This document shows positions 8,188 to 17,700 of a stretch of DNA of 46,593 bases, in pieces. The stretch is taken from positions 1-46,593 of the forward strand of contig NVUB02000067.1 in the NCBI GenBank assembly GCA_002401775.2, given 5' to 3'. A program made the translations under genes and the position numbers. Origin of the DNA: Ectothiorhodospiraceae bacterium. Lineage in GTDB: Bacteria > Pseudomonadota > Gammaproteobacteria > SZUA-152. The notes below the pieces were generated by a model, which saw only the letters and a program-made list of their open reading frames with translations, was not told the DNA's origin and did not search any database. Positions within the stretch are counted from its first letter, which is position 1. Each line of letters starts with the position of its first letter.

Positions 8188-9330
8188 ATGAAAATGGAAA
8201 AGATTGCTCTATTTCTACCTAGTTTAAACACATATTATTTATCAATTTTTTCTTCACTAAAGAAAGAGTTTGAGCGTAGAGGTATTGAGGTTAATGGATG
8301 GCCATGCTTGCTTGAAGAAGAAGAGTTGGTTGAGTTTTGTCGCCAATTTAAACCAGATTGTATACTTGAGGTAAATAGAACCCGAAATCAAATACCTTGG
8401 TTGCCGAAAGACATTAAACATATATCGTGGATGTTCGACGTGGGAGAGTGGAAATATGATTCATTAGGAGGCAGCCAAATAATATATTTTTTTGGTGCAA
8501 ATTGGATCAAAAATTTTCAGTCTTTAGGCAATGAAAATATTAAATGGCTGCCACCCGCGATGTGCGGGATCGACTATCAATTTGGTATCAATAAGAAAGT
8601 TGCCGATTTTTCATTTGTTGGGCATATACCAAACCCATGGAATCGAAGTGACCTTTCACGAAATATTGATACTGATAATCAATCGGTAACCTTTGACGAT
8701 ATAATGACGAAATGTCAGAGTTTGTGGGCTAAAATTGATTTGAAGGGATTTGACAATCAAGAATATTTTAACTCTGCAATGAGAATTGTTTATGAGCTGA
8801 CAGGAAAAAATATTTCCATAACCGATAAAAAAATAAGGTATGATTTTTCTTGTCGTATTATTCGACAAATGAATAGAAAAAATTTAATTAATTTGGTATT
8901 GAAATATTCTAAGTCTCTAAGAATCTATGGAACAACTACCTGGGAAAATTATGAAAAATTTACTGAATTTTATATTAAGTACCTAAATTCTCCTATTGAT
9001 CTTAAGGGAGTATTCCAGAGTACAAAAATAAATTTACACGAAGGAGTAGGATTGCACGATAGGGTTTTTAGTATTATGGGTTCTGGTGGTTTTTTGTTTT
9101 ATCGTGAATCTCCTGATGATAATGATTATGGCGGGATCAACACAGTTTTCGAACCATTTGTACACTATATACCTTTTAATGAAGAAACATTTGGCGAACT
9201 GTCAGACCAATATCTTGGTAATGTTGGTGAAAGAGATGAGATTTCAATAAAGTCATCATTATTAGTTCATAAAGAACATACATGGTTCAATAGAGTTTCG
9301 AAGATTATTAGTGATATAAATGAGCTCTAA
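8188..9330 (+). CDS. CgeB-like glycosyltransferase
   Basis: The 380-residue protein resembles the CgeB/DUF3880-type glycosyltransferases. The N-terminal half contains FKPDCILEVNR and ISWMFDVGEW. The C-terminal half contains INLHEGVGLHDRVFSIMGSG followed by FLFY, the nucleotide-sugar-binding pattern of the family. A tandem start (ATG at 8188 or 8194) is possible; neither has a strong ribosome site. The stop overlaps the methyltransferase start by 11 nt. Proteins of this type occur in flagellar and surface-glycan islands. The donor sugar could be the product of the two genes upstream, but this is inference. Confidence 0.75.
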   Translation: MKMEKIALFLPSLNTYYLSIFSSLKKEFERRGIEVNGWPCLLEEEELVEFCRQFKPDCILEVNRTRNQIPWLPKDIKHISWMFDVGEWKYDSLGGSQIIYFFGANWIKNFQSLGNENIKWLPPAMCGIDYQFGINKKVADFSFVGHIPNPWNRSDLSRNIDTDNQSVTFDDIMTKCQSLWAKIDLKGFDNQEYFNSAMRIVYELTGKNISITDKKIRYDFSCRIIRQMNRKNLINLVLKYSKSLRIYGTTTWENYEKFTEFYIKYLNSPIDLKGVFQSTKINLHEGVGLHDRVFSIMGSGGFLFYRESPDDNDYGGINTVFEPFVHYIPFNEETFGELSDQYLGNVGERDEISIKSSLLVHKEHTWFNRVSKIISDINEL

Positions 9331-10384
9331 AAATAATAATAAAATGGATGATTTTTACGGAAATCATGTCCATCATGATATAATTACTCATTACGACGAT
9401 AACTTTTCTAAATATTATAATAGAATAACTGCCGAGCTAAAATTATTAAATATTAATCTAAATACCTTACAAGGCGCGAGAGTAATAGACGTTGGCACAG
9501 GAATGCAATCCTTAGTATTTGAAAAACTGAATTGTAAAGAAGTTTTTCATTTTGATATTAGTAGTGTACAAATAGAGAGCTTTAATGAGTATCTTAAAAC
9601 TAACAATATTAAAAATATTTTAAGTCTTCAGGCAGATATTTTAGACCCACTATTTTCATTTCCAAAGTATGATTTTGCATTTATTTATGGTGTTTTACAT
9701 CATTTGCCTAATCCATCTATTTTAATTTCAAATCTTCTTTCCTCCGCTGATAAAAATTCAAAAATAATGTTTCGTTGCTACCGGTCAGGTACATGGAGCC
9801 GGTGGCTTGTACATAAAATCCGTGATCTTAATCATCTTATTTCCATTGAAAAATTACGAAATACGTTTGGCATCGTATTCCCTTTGGAGGATAACAAGCA
9901 ATTTATTAATGATATGATAGATGATGTATTTGTTTCCCAGTGGGGTGCATTTCACCCAGCACAGTTTAGAAAAGACGCGGAAATGTTAAATCTCAGTTAT
10001 TATTCACCGGATAATGAGTTTGACTTGGATTTTAATCATTATGATGAGAATTTCCGTGTTGTTTTTGGTGCTAATGAGCATTCCACATCAATAATTAATA
10101 GCAAAGATCTAAAAATATCTAGCCCCATCAATCAAGGGGCGCTACATTCCGAGATATATAATATGAGCCAGCTAAACCATGTGTGGGATAGCTATGTAAA
10201 TAAAATATCAAGCCTGAGTGAAATGGAAGTATGTATTCGAGTAATTTCATTATACCGACTTACCCGAAAAATGAATTCTAATGACTATTATTATAGTAAA
10301 TACAACACATCTTCGTTCACACATTCATCTGAAATTGGGGAGAGCCGTATTAAAAATTTTATGAAAATATTAAGTCAAACATAA
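9320..10384 (+). CDS. Class I SAM-dependent methyltransferase
   Basis: The 354-residue protein carries a Rossmann SAM-binding motif (VIDVGTGMQS from about residue 55), an acidic residue after the second strand (FHFDISS), a QADILD segment and a YGVLHHLPNP segment typical of small-molecule methyltransferases. The C-terminal 150 residues match nothing I recognise and may form an acceptor-binding domain. The start overlaps the glycosyltransferase by 11 nt, so both act in one pathway. A sugar O- or N-methyltransferase is the simplest reading. Confidence 0.82.
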   Translation: MSSKNNNKMDDFYGNHVHHDIITHYDDNFSKYYNRITAELKLLNINLNTLQGARVIDVGTGMQSLVFEKLNCKEVFHFDISSVQIESFNEYLKTNNIKNILSLQADILDPLFSFPKYDFAFIYGVLHHLPNPSILISNLLSSADKNSKIMFRCYRSGTWSRWLVHKIRDLNHLISIEKLRNTFGIVFPLEDNKQFINDMIDDVFVSQWGAFHPAQFRKDAEMLNLSYYSPDNEFDLDFNHYDENFRVVFGANEHSTSIINSKDLKISSPINQGALHSEIYNMSQLNHVWDSYVNKISSLSEMEVCIRVISLYRLTRKMNSNDYYYSKYNTSSFTHSSEIGESRIKNFMKILSQT

Positions 10385-10441
10385 ATTTTATTGTTACTCT
10401 TCACTCGCGACTTAAGAGCCGGATGATAAACCACTATAATT

Positions 10442-10563
10442 TAATGAACACTGCTGCCCCGTTGGCTCGATATGCTTCGCTGTTTAACCGACAAAATAAC
10501 GTCACTATTAGATCACTTAGTGGTATGAGAGATATGAAATTAACGGGACAGTAGTGTTTAATG
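10442..10563. mobile_element. Probable MITE with 17-bp inverted ends and 5-bp target duplication
   Basis: The inverted ends are AACACTGCTGCCCCGTT (10447-10463) and AACGGGACAGTAGTGTT (10542-10558); they match at 15 of 17 positions after reverse complementing. The pentamer TAATG lies directly outside both ends (10442-10446 and 10559-10563), as expected for a target-site duplication. The 112-bp element has no coding capacity. It sits between the methyltransferase and the carbamoyltransferase genes. Confidence 0.7.
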
Positions 10564-10677
10564 AAATAAAACTTATATTATCCTGTTTTTATTATATTCG
10601 AATATAACCAAAATAAACTTTTTTACGTCTTGTTATTTCGCGTTAAATTAATTTTTAAATAAGGAATTATTTTTAAT

Positions 10678-12351
10678 ATGAATATTCTTGGAATATCTTT
10701 TGGAGGTGAGAGTGGAGCAGCATTATTTGTTAACAACGAGCTTAAATATGCAGTTAATGAAGAACGATTATCAAGAATTAAGCTTGATTGCAGTTATCCA
10801 AGATTGTCTATTGACTGGTGTCTAAATGAAGCAGGAATAGAGCCGAAAAATATAGATTTAGTTTGTTTTGGGTTTTCCGGTGCGGAGTTTGATGGAACTT
10901 TATTTTCATCAATAAATGACAGAATGCAGGAATATAATGCTGACGAAAAAGAAATAATTCTTTCTCGTATTATTATTGAAACTGCTATAGATTCAGGACA
11001 TAAAAAAGAGTTTGAACTGGAAATATTAAAAAAGTTTAAAGGGGTTTCGACATACTTTTGCAACCATCACGACTCGCATAAATATTCCACATATGTTACT
11101 TCCGAATATGAAAGTGCGCTAATTATAACGGCTGATGGTCGGGGTGATTACAAGTCATTAACAATTTCACTTGCGAAATCTAATAAAATTAAAGAATTGT
11201 ATTATTCTCATAGCTGGGAAAGTTTGGGGTATTTCTACGGTCGTATAACACATTTATGTGGATTCAAACCAAATAGGCATGAAGGAAAAATAACCGGATT
11301 AGCTGCTTACGGCGACCCGTTAAAAGCGCTTCCCTTAATGAAAAAAATGATTGGTTTGGAGGATGGTATGATCCGTTCGTACCCAGGAATGCGTTATACA
11401 CCCTTTTTTTCCAATTATTCTGACCTTTTAAAATTAGAGATATCTACATTTTGCCGTGAAGATATCGCTGCTGCGGCTCAGCGTCATATTGAAAACATTC
11501 TTCAGGAAATAATAAAAAAATATATAATAAAAACATCCGTGTCTAACATATGTTTGGCCGGGGGGGTTTTTGGTAATGTTAAGCTTAATCAAAGTATATA
11601 TAATATGGATGAGGTTGAGAGTATATTTGTATACCCTAATATGGGAGATGGTGGCGTATGTGCTGGGTCTGTATATAAATACTATTACGAAAAGGATAAT
11701 AACAAAAAAAAACGTATTCCTACTCTTTATTTAGGCCCGTCCATTAATGTTGATAAAATAAAAGCACGGCTAGAGAATGATAATTTTAGTGTTACTAAGC
11801 CGGATGATATTTTTAAAACAGTGTCAGACCTTCTAATCAATAATAAAATTATAGGCTTAGTTCAAGGGCGATGTGAATTTGGCCCGAGATCTCTTGGAAA
11901 TAGGAGTATTATTGCTTCGTGTGATAATAAATCCATCAATTCTGTGTTAAATGAAAGGCTAGGCCGGACAGAATTCATGCCTTTTGCTCCCGCGATATCG
12001 TGTGACTTAGCACACAGGAGCTTAATGGATTACAAGCCCCTGGAATCCTCAAAACATATGACACTTACCTATAACGTCACTAAGGACTTTGTAAAAAACT
12101 GTCCCGCTGTAGTACATGTTGATAATACGGCTCGGCCACAAATAGTGACAGAGTCAGATAATAATTTTTTTTACCACTTATTAAATGTATGGTTTGAACG
12201 AAGTGGTAAGCTTGCATTGATAAATACTTCTTTTAACTTTCATGAGGAACCGATTGTCTCCGGTGACGATGATGTTATTAAAACCTTTAAAAAAGGAGCC
12301 GTGGATTATTTGTTATTTCCACCTTACTTGGTCGAATATACTCAAATATAG
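10678..12351 (+). CDS. NodU/CmcH-family carbamoyltransferase
   Basis: The 557-residue protein is full length for the family. The N-terminal Kae1-like domain begins MNILGISFGGESGAAL, carries the metal-site stretch HHDSHKYST and a later AGGVFGNVKLN, and the C-terminal domain has the hallmark GRCEFGPRSLGNRSI. Such enzymes transfer a carbamoyl group from carbamoyl phosphate to a hydroxyl of a sugar or antibiotic via carbamoyl-AMP. Here it probably O-carbamoylates the island sugar. It is separated from the methyltransferase by the MITE-like element. Codons are AT-rich. Confidence 0.92.
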   Translation: MNILGISFGGESGAALFVNNELKYAVNEERLSRIKLDCSYPRLSIDWCLNEAGIEPKNIDLVCFGFSGAEFDGTLFSSINDRMQEYNADEKEIILSRIIIETAIDSGHKKEFELEILKKFKGVSTYFCNHHDSHKYSTYVTSEYESALIITADGRGDYKSLTISLAKSNKIKELYYSHSWESLGYFYGRITHLCGFKPNRHEGKITGLAAYGDPLKALPLMKKMIGLEDGMIRSYPGMRYTPFFSNYSDLLKLEISTFCREDIAAAAQRHIENILQEIIKKYIIKTSVSNICLAGGVFGNVKLNQSIYNMDEVESIFVYPNMGDGGVCAGSVYKYYYEKDNNKKKRIPTLYLGPSINVDKIKARLENDNFSVTKPDDIFKTVSDLLINNKIIGLVQGRCEFGPRSLGNRSIIASCDNKSINSVLNERLGRTEFMPFAPAISCDLAHRSLMDYKPLESSKHMTLTYNVTKDFVKNCPAVVHVDNTARPQIVTESDNNFFYHLLNVWFERSGKLALINTSFNFHEEPIVSGDDDVIKTFKKGAVDYLLFPPYLVEYTQI

Positions 12352-12415
12352 TCATTTAATGCGTGTAAGGATTACCATTATTGGAAATATGCATTCTTCG
12401 AATAAATTTCCATAT

Positions 12416-13525
12416 TTATGGAGAAATACAAATTTTCAAGGGGTTACTGTCTTCCATGTTACTAATATTGGATAATCTTTCATGGATACCAACAAATCCT
12501 GAGATGTTAATATCAAAATTAGTTGAGTAGGATTCTATATTACTTATAATTGAAATTAACTCGTCTCTAGGCATAATGTCCTGATACCTGAATATGTTTT
12601 CATCAGGGTAATTCCCTTGAATCGGAGCAAAATTAATATCGACCCCAATTTCGCTTGCTAATTTTATTGCTAATTTCATTTCTCCCAATGTAGATTTCAT
12701 TACAACGTAATTCCATCTAACTAGGTCTTTTCTGCCTTGTTCCTTTTGTTTGTTGGCTAGCAACTTTAGTGCTTTCATTGCTTGTTTAAAATATTTTCTT
12801 CGCCTTACTTTGTAGTGAGTTTCTTCAGTTGCTCCATCAATGGAGACTAAAAAATGTACGGGTCTCTCAACATTTGTTAATCGTTCTACGACATCATTAG
12901 TCACTTTTGATCCGTTTGTAATTATATAACGTCTAAGATTTGGCATTAAATCATTATCAAAGTTTTCAATATAATCTGTAAAGTTTTTTAATAAAAAAAC
13001 CTCTCCTCCTTGCCATCTAAAATAATTGGCGTAAGGTTTAAGAGGATCTAGTTTTGTCATAATCTCATCAGATAGCTTTGTTGGGTCTTTGTGAGGTTGT
13101 CCACACATAAAACAGTCGGAATTACACAATAGGAGAGGCTGAATATCTATAAATAATGGTTTCCCCTTAAGTTTTATTGTTCCATTTTTATATTCTTTTT
13201 GTATTATTTCGTAATTTATAGAGTATGAAGATTCACAAATTGGCTCGTCGAACTCAGGGTTAATGAGTTCTTCGTTGGGCGGGGGGGAAGAAGGGTGTTT
13301 GAAATCACCTCTCAAGTAAGGGCATTCTTTATCACATCCCGCCTTTTCATACTCTCCATTGAAAATATTTTCCCTCACATCCTGGGCGGTAGAGCTATTC
13401 CATAATGCTTCAAATGATTCGGTGTATAAGTTACCAAATGATCGTTTGTTTTGAGGGCAGCACGTGACTTTACCAGCGGCATTTACCCAAATATCAAACC
13501 ATGGGTGTTTGCAATGTGTCAGCAT
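12416..13525 (-). CDS. Radical SAM protein with an N-terminal SPASM-like domain
   Basis: The 369-residue protein has the radical SAM motif CNSDCFMC at C134, C138 and C141. Unusually, the N-terminal 70 residues look like a SPASM domain (C5, C22, C23, C64, C68, with VNAAGKVTCCPQ and FGNLYTESFEALWNSS), which normally lies after the core. The core has FRWQGGEVFL and the strand ending ITNGS. The gene converges with the carbamoyltransferase gene and lies downstream of the large glycosyltransferase on the same strand. Its role is unknown; sugar or peptide modification in the glycan pathway is possible. Confidence 0.85.
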   Translation of the reverse strand: MLTHCKHPWFDIWVNAAGKVTCCPQNKRSFGNLYTESFEALWNSSTAQDVRENIFNGEYEKAGCDKECPYLRGDFKHPSSPPPNEELINPEFDEPICESSYSINYEIIQKEYKNGTIKLKGKPLFIDIQPLLLCNSDCFMCGQPHKDPTKLSDEIMTKLDPLKPYANYFRWQGGEVFLLKNFTDYIENFDNDLMPNLRRYIITNGSKVTNDVVERLTNVERPVHFLVSIDGATEETHYKVRRRKYFKQAMKALKLLANKQKEQGRKDLVRWNYVVMKSTLGEMKLAIKLASEIGVDINFAPIQGNYPDENIFRYQDIMPRDELISIISNIESYSTNFDINISGFVGIHERLSNISNMEDSNPLKICISP

Positions 13526-13656
13526 AATTGTTTCCTTTTTTGATGATTTTAGGTTATTTATAACCTGAGTTCACGTGCGACCAATCAATTTTATTGTAGT
13601 GTTGATTACTAACAGGTGCTTTATCTTAATAAGACTGTAGTTTTCATTGTGTTATT

Positions 13657-15681
13657 TTAAAATCTTTCTGGGATTGCGTTTATAATTTTTTCTGCAATTA
13701 TTTTATATTCGAAAATCTCTAATGATTTTTTATGTGCAGACAGGCTTTTAATATTTCGTTCAGTTTCATTTTCTAACCAATAGTTAACGATGCTTGTAAT
13801 GTCGTCTTCATTTGAGAAGAAATATATTTCTTCATTTTTTTTGAAAAAATGTTTAATGTCTGAATCATCTGGATTAATGTCTCTGCTCAACATAAAGCTA
13901 CCGGACCCCAGAATTTCAAGGGCACGCATATGTAAAGATGTTCCCGGGCTATTGTTTAAGCAAATTTTTGCCTGATTCATAGCTGAGTTTAAATCTTTTC
14001 CATTTTTTATTGGGCCACGAGAATAAGGTGATAATTCCTGTACTTTATTCCAATTTTTTCCGTAAATTCGAATATCTACACCTTGCTTGATCATTGAAAT
14101 GAGCGGCCTTGTCTTTATTGCAAAGTATATGTCATAGCTTACTCTTGGTGACTGCATGAAGTGTTGGCGTACAATTTCATTGTCAGAAATGTGATTTTTT
14201 TTAAGAGTATTAACAATAAAGTATTCCAACGTTGTTGGGTCAGATTTATACTTCCATAGGTCATCAATAACTAAGCTATCAAATTCTTCAGCTATATTCT
14301 TATACATTAAAATGAGTTCATCTTCAGAAATAAACTTATTTTTAAGTATATTTATTTCTTCAAGGTTTTTATGGAAAGGTAATGATCGAGTGATGAAGGG
14401 GCGTAATGTCAAGCTTATGTCTAGTAAATGTGATACATATAATACGTCGAATGTTTTTTTATCAGGTTTTATTGGGTAATATGTGTTTTTATTTATTCCT
14501 AAATTAAGAACATCAACAATGTGTTCAGAATACGCTGGAATTATTTTTAAATCCTCTAACCATTTCGAAGCAAAAACATATGTGAAATCAAGTGGGTTTG
14601 TAATTTTAAATTTTGGATTAGTGATGTTTTCTAACATGTCCTGTATCCAGTTCACATAGGGAATATTTATTGGAAGGTACGGAAACTCATCTCTAAAATG
14701 ATCAATTACGATGATTAAATCCGGTTTAAATTCATCTATAGTGGTTAATATGTCGTATTGGTTGATACGACTGATGTCTGTATCTTCACAATAAAATTTT
14801 ACGTCATGGCCAAGCTCAGTGAACCCTGCCAAAAGATCTCGCGTACAATACTGTAAAAAGGTTGTAAACCGTGAAGTCCATCCCATTATACGGAGTGGTC
14901 GATTTTTATTTTTAAATAGCTCATGCCATTCTTTCTGTGAAATGTTGTCGTAATATTTTCTGGTTTTAATACGTAATTTATAGGTGACGACACTTGTTGT
15001 ATTCCTGATTTCACCTATATTTTTAATGTTCTCTTGAACAATAGGGTCATCAGTGGAATACCAGTAATTAATAGTGTGAGTAGGATATATTGCCGTGCGA
15101 TGTGTTTTGAAGAACTTCAAAAGTTCTGTGCTTGACTTCTCACCAATAAAAAACAGGACACGGCTGGACAGAATGATTTCTGTAAAATCATGTAACCACA
15201 TTGCTGCGATGAGCATCAGCGGATCAGGTTCTACGACATATATCGGTAACTTGAAATTGGGAAGTTCAGAGAAGGGGGGGGTAGTAAACTCGAACAGCTT
15301 GAATAATTCATCTCCTACACCCAAGCCAATGAGAAGATAGGTAGGTTGGACTATTGAGGGTTTGCTAACACTCGAAAGCGCTTCATCTCGTCGCTGTGAT
15401 GATATGTTAATGCTTTTTTGGTTTGTGGTAATGTTCAGGGAGTTATTATCAAGCGTTGAACGTTCTATTTTGCAGGATAATGAATCCTGCGTTAAGCAGG
15501 AGTATACTTTCGGGTAATTTTTTTCCAGCAACGATAAATTTCCCTGTAGGAAATTTTCCGGCGAATCAGCTGTCGAATCAGATTTTGATTCACTGCAAGA
15601 AATAATACCTTTCTCTAAATTTGAATCCAGATCGGTGGTGGTATGTAACACTACTTCTTCATCCATAATTGAAGGTGTCAT
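13657..15681 (-). CDS. Large glycosyltransferase: Maf-N-like segment fused to CgeB-like domain
   Basis: The 674-residue protein has a poorly conserved Ser/Asn-rich N-terminus (1-100), then a segment with LLIGLGVGDELFKLFE and PIYVVEPDPLML (about 115-165), which resembles the N-terminal nucleotide-binding-like part of motility-associated Maf proteins. Residues about 255-670 look like a CgeB-type glycosyltransferase: IMGWTSRFTTF, IPYVNWIQDM, and the C-terminal signature SLHMRALEILGSGSFMLSRD. It lies on the minus strand behind the nonulosonate operon and is AT-rich. A flagellin or glycan glycosyltransferase is likely. The Maf resemblance of the N-terminus is my judgement from pattern only. Confidence 0.72.
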   Translation of the reverse strand: MTPSIMDEEVVLHTTTDLDSNLEKGIISCSESKSDSTADSPENFLQGNLSLLEKNYPKVYSCLTQDSLSCKIERSTLDNNSLNITTNQKSINISSQRRDEALSSVSKPSIVQPTYLLIGLGVGDELFKLFEFTTPPFSELPNFKLPIYVVEPDPLMLIAAMWLHDFTEIILSSRVLFFIGEKSSTELLKFFKTHRTAIYPTHTINYWYSTDDPIVQENIKNIGEIRNTTSVVTYKLRIKTRKYYDNISQKEWHELFKNKNRPLRIMGWTSRFTTFLQYCTRDLLAGFTELGHDVKFYCEDTDISRINQYDILTTIDEFKPDLIIVIDHFRDEFPYLPINIPYVNWIQDMLENITNPKFKITNPLDFTYVFASKWLEDLKIIPAYSEHIVDVLNLGINKNTYYPIKPDKKTFDVLYVSHLLDISLTLRPFITRSLPFHKNLEEINILKNKFISEDELILMYKNIAEEFDSLVIDDLWKYKSDPTTLEYFIVNTLKKNHISDNEIVRQHFMQSPRVSYDIYFAIKTRPLISMIKQGVDIRIYGKNWNKVQELSPYSRGPIKNGKDLNSAMNQAKICLNNSPGTSLHMRALEILGSGSFMLSRDINPDDSDIKHFFKKNEEIYFFSNEDDITSIVNYWLENETERNIKSLSAHKKSLEIFEYKIIAEKIINAIPERF

Positions 15682-15824
15682 GATGTTTAACTTTATGTTT
15701 GTCTTTGTGAGTGGTGAAATGGATAATTAATTCCCGCTTTCTGTATGCCGAATATTAATTAACGCCTAACGAAGAATAATGTAGTGTATTTTTCTACTTT
15801 ATTCAAAGGTTTGGGATTGAGAAA

Positions 15825-16889
15825 TTAAAAATTTTCATCGTAATCTTCTCGAGCCTTCCTAAATTCCTGAATTCGTCCAATATCTATCCAATATTCATGA
15901 ATAGGGAAACTACTGACGGGTTTTTTATTGTCCAGTAGAGTATTAATTAAACTTGGCATATCAAAAAAACAATCATCTGGGATGTCGTCCAGTGTATGGG
16001 GTTCCAGGACGTAAATCCCGGCATTAACGCTGAAACGGTGAGTCGGTTTTTCTACCATGTCGACCACTTCATGGCCGTCCAGGTTTATTACGCCATAGGG
16101 AATCTGGTGGGTATATTCCCGAGTACAAAGCGTGGCGCTGCCTGCTTGTTTTTGGTGGAATCGCAATAAACGTACGAAATCGACTTTGGTCAATAAGTCA
16201 CTGTTCATGACGAAAAAAGGCGTGTTGGGTCGCTTTGGTAACAAGCTGAGTGCGCCGGCGGTACCCATACGTTTGTGTTCTTCTATATACTCAATTTTGA
16301 CGTTCCAGCGGCTGCCGTCCCCAAAGTAATCTTTGATCATCTCTCCTTTGTAATTGATGCAAAGGTAGATGTTATGGAAACCGTGGTCAGCAAAGTTCTC
16401 AATGATGGTTTCAAGAATGGGTTTTGACCCTACCTCAAGTAACGGCTTAGGCTGTGATTGTGTGAGTGGATGTAAACGAGTCCCTAGCCCACCTGCCATT
16501 AACACGACAGGGTTGTCATGGCTCGGTTCCTTGGGTGGCTCATACCGGGCGAGCCCGACGACACAGCCGTTGGCATCGAGTAGGGGTAAATGACGCAGGG
16601 TATGTCTTTGCATCGTGCGTTGCCAGAGTGATTCATCTTCATCTAGTAAGCCGGTAATGGGGTTGTCGTTCATGAATGAGGTGATGGTGGTATCGAGTTC
16701 ATCACCCCGTAATAATGCACGACGGATATCACCGTCGGTGACGGTACCAGTGAGGTGACAGCCATCATCCACCACTACTGCAATTTGCATATTACCCTCT
16801 GAAATGGCCATCAATACGTCTTTCATATTGGCGCTGGAGTTTACCGCGGCCTTTTTCCAGTCATTAATATGTGCGGTGGTTTTTGGCAT
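15825..16889 (-). CDS. ptmE: CBS-domain nucleotidyltransferase, PtmE-like (GlcN-1-P guanylyltransferase)
   Basis: The 354-residue protein has two CBS domains (residues about 10-125, with VTDGDIRRALLRG) followed by a sugar nucleotidyltransferase domain beginning VVLMAGGLGTRLHPLT and containing PKPLLEVGSKPILE. This CBS-NTP-transferase layout is that of Campylobacter jejuni PtmE, which makes GDP-glucosamine as the first committed step to legionaminic acid. The CBS pair may sense a nucleotide. The start lies 3 nt after the upstream CMP-sugar synthetase stop, so it is the last gene of the operon. A general hexose-1-phosphate nucleotidyltransferase is the alternative. Confidence 0.83.
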   Translation of the reverse strand: MPKTTAHINDWKKAAVNSSANMKDVLMAISEGNMQIAVVVDDGCHLTGTVTDGDIRRALLRGDELDTTITSFMNDNPITGLLDEDESLWQRTMQRHTLRHLPLLDANGCVVGLARYEPPKEPSHDNPVVLMAGGLGTRLHPLTQSQPKPLLEVGSKPILETIIENFADHGFHNIYLCINYKGEMIKDYFGDGSRWNVKIEYIEEHKRMGTAGALSLLPKRPNTPFFVMNSDLLTKVDFVRLLRFHQKQAGSATLCTREYTHQIPYGVINLDGHEVVDMVEKPTHRFSVNAGIYVLEPHTLDDIPDDCFFDMPSLINTLLDNKKPVSSFPIHEYWIDIGRIQEFRKAREDYDENF

Positions 16890-16892
16890 GGC

Positions 16893-17699
16893 TTAGTGCA
16901 TGCTCCCAGGGTTGTCTGAACGCCAACTTAGATCGGCATCGACATATGAATTTGCTATGGCCCAGTCTTTGGGGTCGTCAATATCATGGCTTTGAATTTG
17001 ATCCATCTGAATGCCGTAGGTATGTTCGGGAAACAGGGTGTTTTGCGCTTTTAATACCTCACAGGTAATGATGTACATGGCACCATTGGGTGTGAATAGG
17101 GTGCGGGTATCTTGCCGCCGGGTGATCAGCTCAGTTTGCGGCTTAAGCGCAGACAGCGCGTTATTTTGATCGGCATAAAATAGTGTACCCAATGCGCGAT
17201 GTATGGGTTTGGTGCCGATAACGGCGTCGATTTTCTTATTATTATTCGTAGTATTAGTAGTAGCATCGTTGATTAACCGGAACGCTTCTCGAATAATCTG
17301 GGGAGGCCGAAATGGCGAAGTGGGTTGTAGCAACATGACATATTTTGCCTGAACGTGTTGTTCCTTCTCAAACCAGTCAATGGCATGTTTAACGACATCA
17401 ACGGCCGTGGCAGTGTCAGTCGCAAGTTCATTTGGTCGAATAAACGGCACCGGTAAGCCTATTTCTTTGCCAATATCGGCAATCGTATTGTCGTCAGTAC
17501 TTAAGATGCAGTGTGCATCGGTTAATCCTGCGAGTTTTACCGCGTCGTATGTCCATTGTAATAATGGGTAACGCCCCAATTTTTTGGCATTTTTGCCGGG
17601 TAAGCCTTTTGACCCACCGCGAGCCGGTATGACTATTAGTAACTGACTGGCATCTAATAGTCGCTGATTGGCATCCATTGGGCTCTGTGTCTTATTCAA
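16893..17699 (-). CDS. CMP-nonulosonate cytidylyltransferase (LegF/NeuA-like), copy 2
   Basis: The 268-residue protein has the cytidylyltransferase signature IPARGGSKGLPGKN at about residues 24-37, plus LQPTSPFRPP and RRQDTRTLFTPNGAMYI. The enzyme couples a nine-carbon sugar acid to CMP for transfer to flagellin. A second, clearly related gene lies at 21676-22404; the two share motifs such as SPFRPP and DIDD near the C-terminus but differ widely, so they are not a recent duplication. A stretch of Thr/Asn codons (residues about 142-150, TTNTTNNNKK) is absent from the other copy. The gene begins 1 nt from the B12-type radical SAM gene, so they are cotranscribed. Confidence 0.9.
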   Translation of the reverse strand: MNKTQSPMDANQRLLDASQLLIVIPARGGSKGLPGKNAKKLGRYPLLQWTYDAVKLAGLTDAHCILSTDDNTIADIGKEIGLPVPFIRPNELATDTATAVDVVKHAIDWFEKEQHVQAKYVMLLQPTSPFRPPQIIREAFRLINDATTNTTNNNKKIDAVIGTKPIHRALGTLFYADQNNALSALKPQTELITRRQDTRTLFTPNGAMYIITCEVLKAQNTLFPEHTYGIQMDQIQSHDIDDPKDWAIANSYVDADLSWRSDNPGSMH

Positions 17700-17700
17700 T

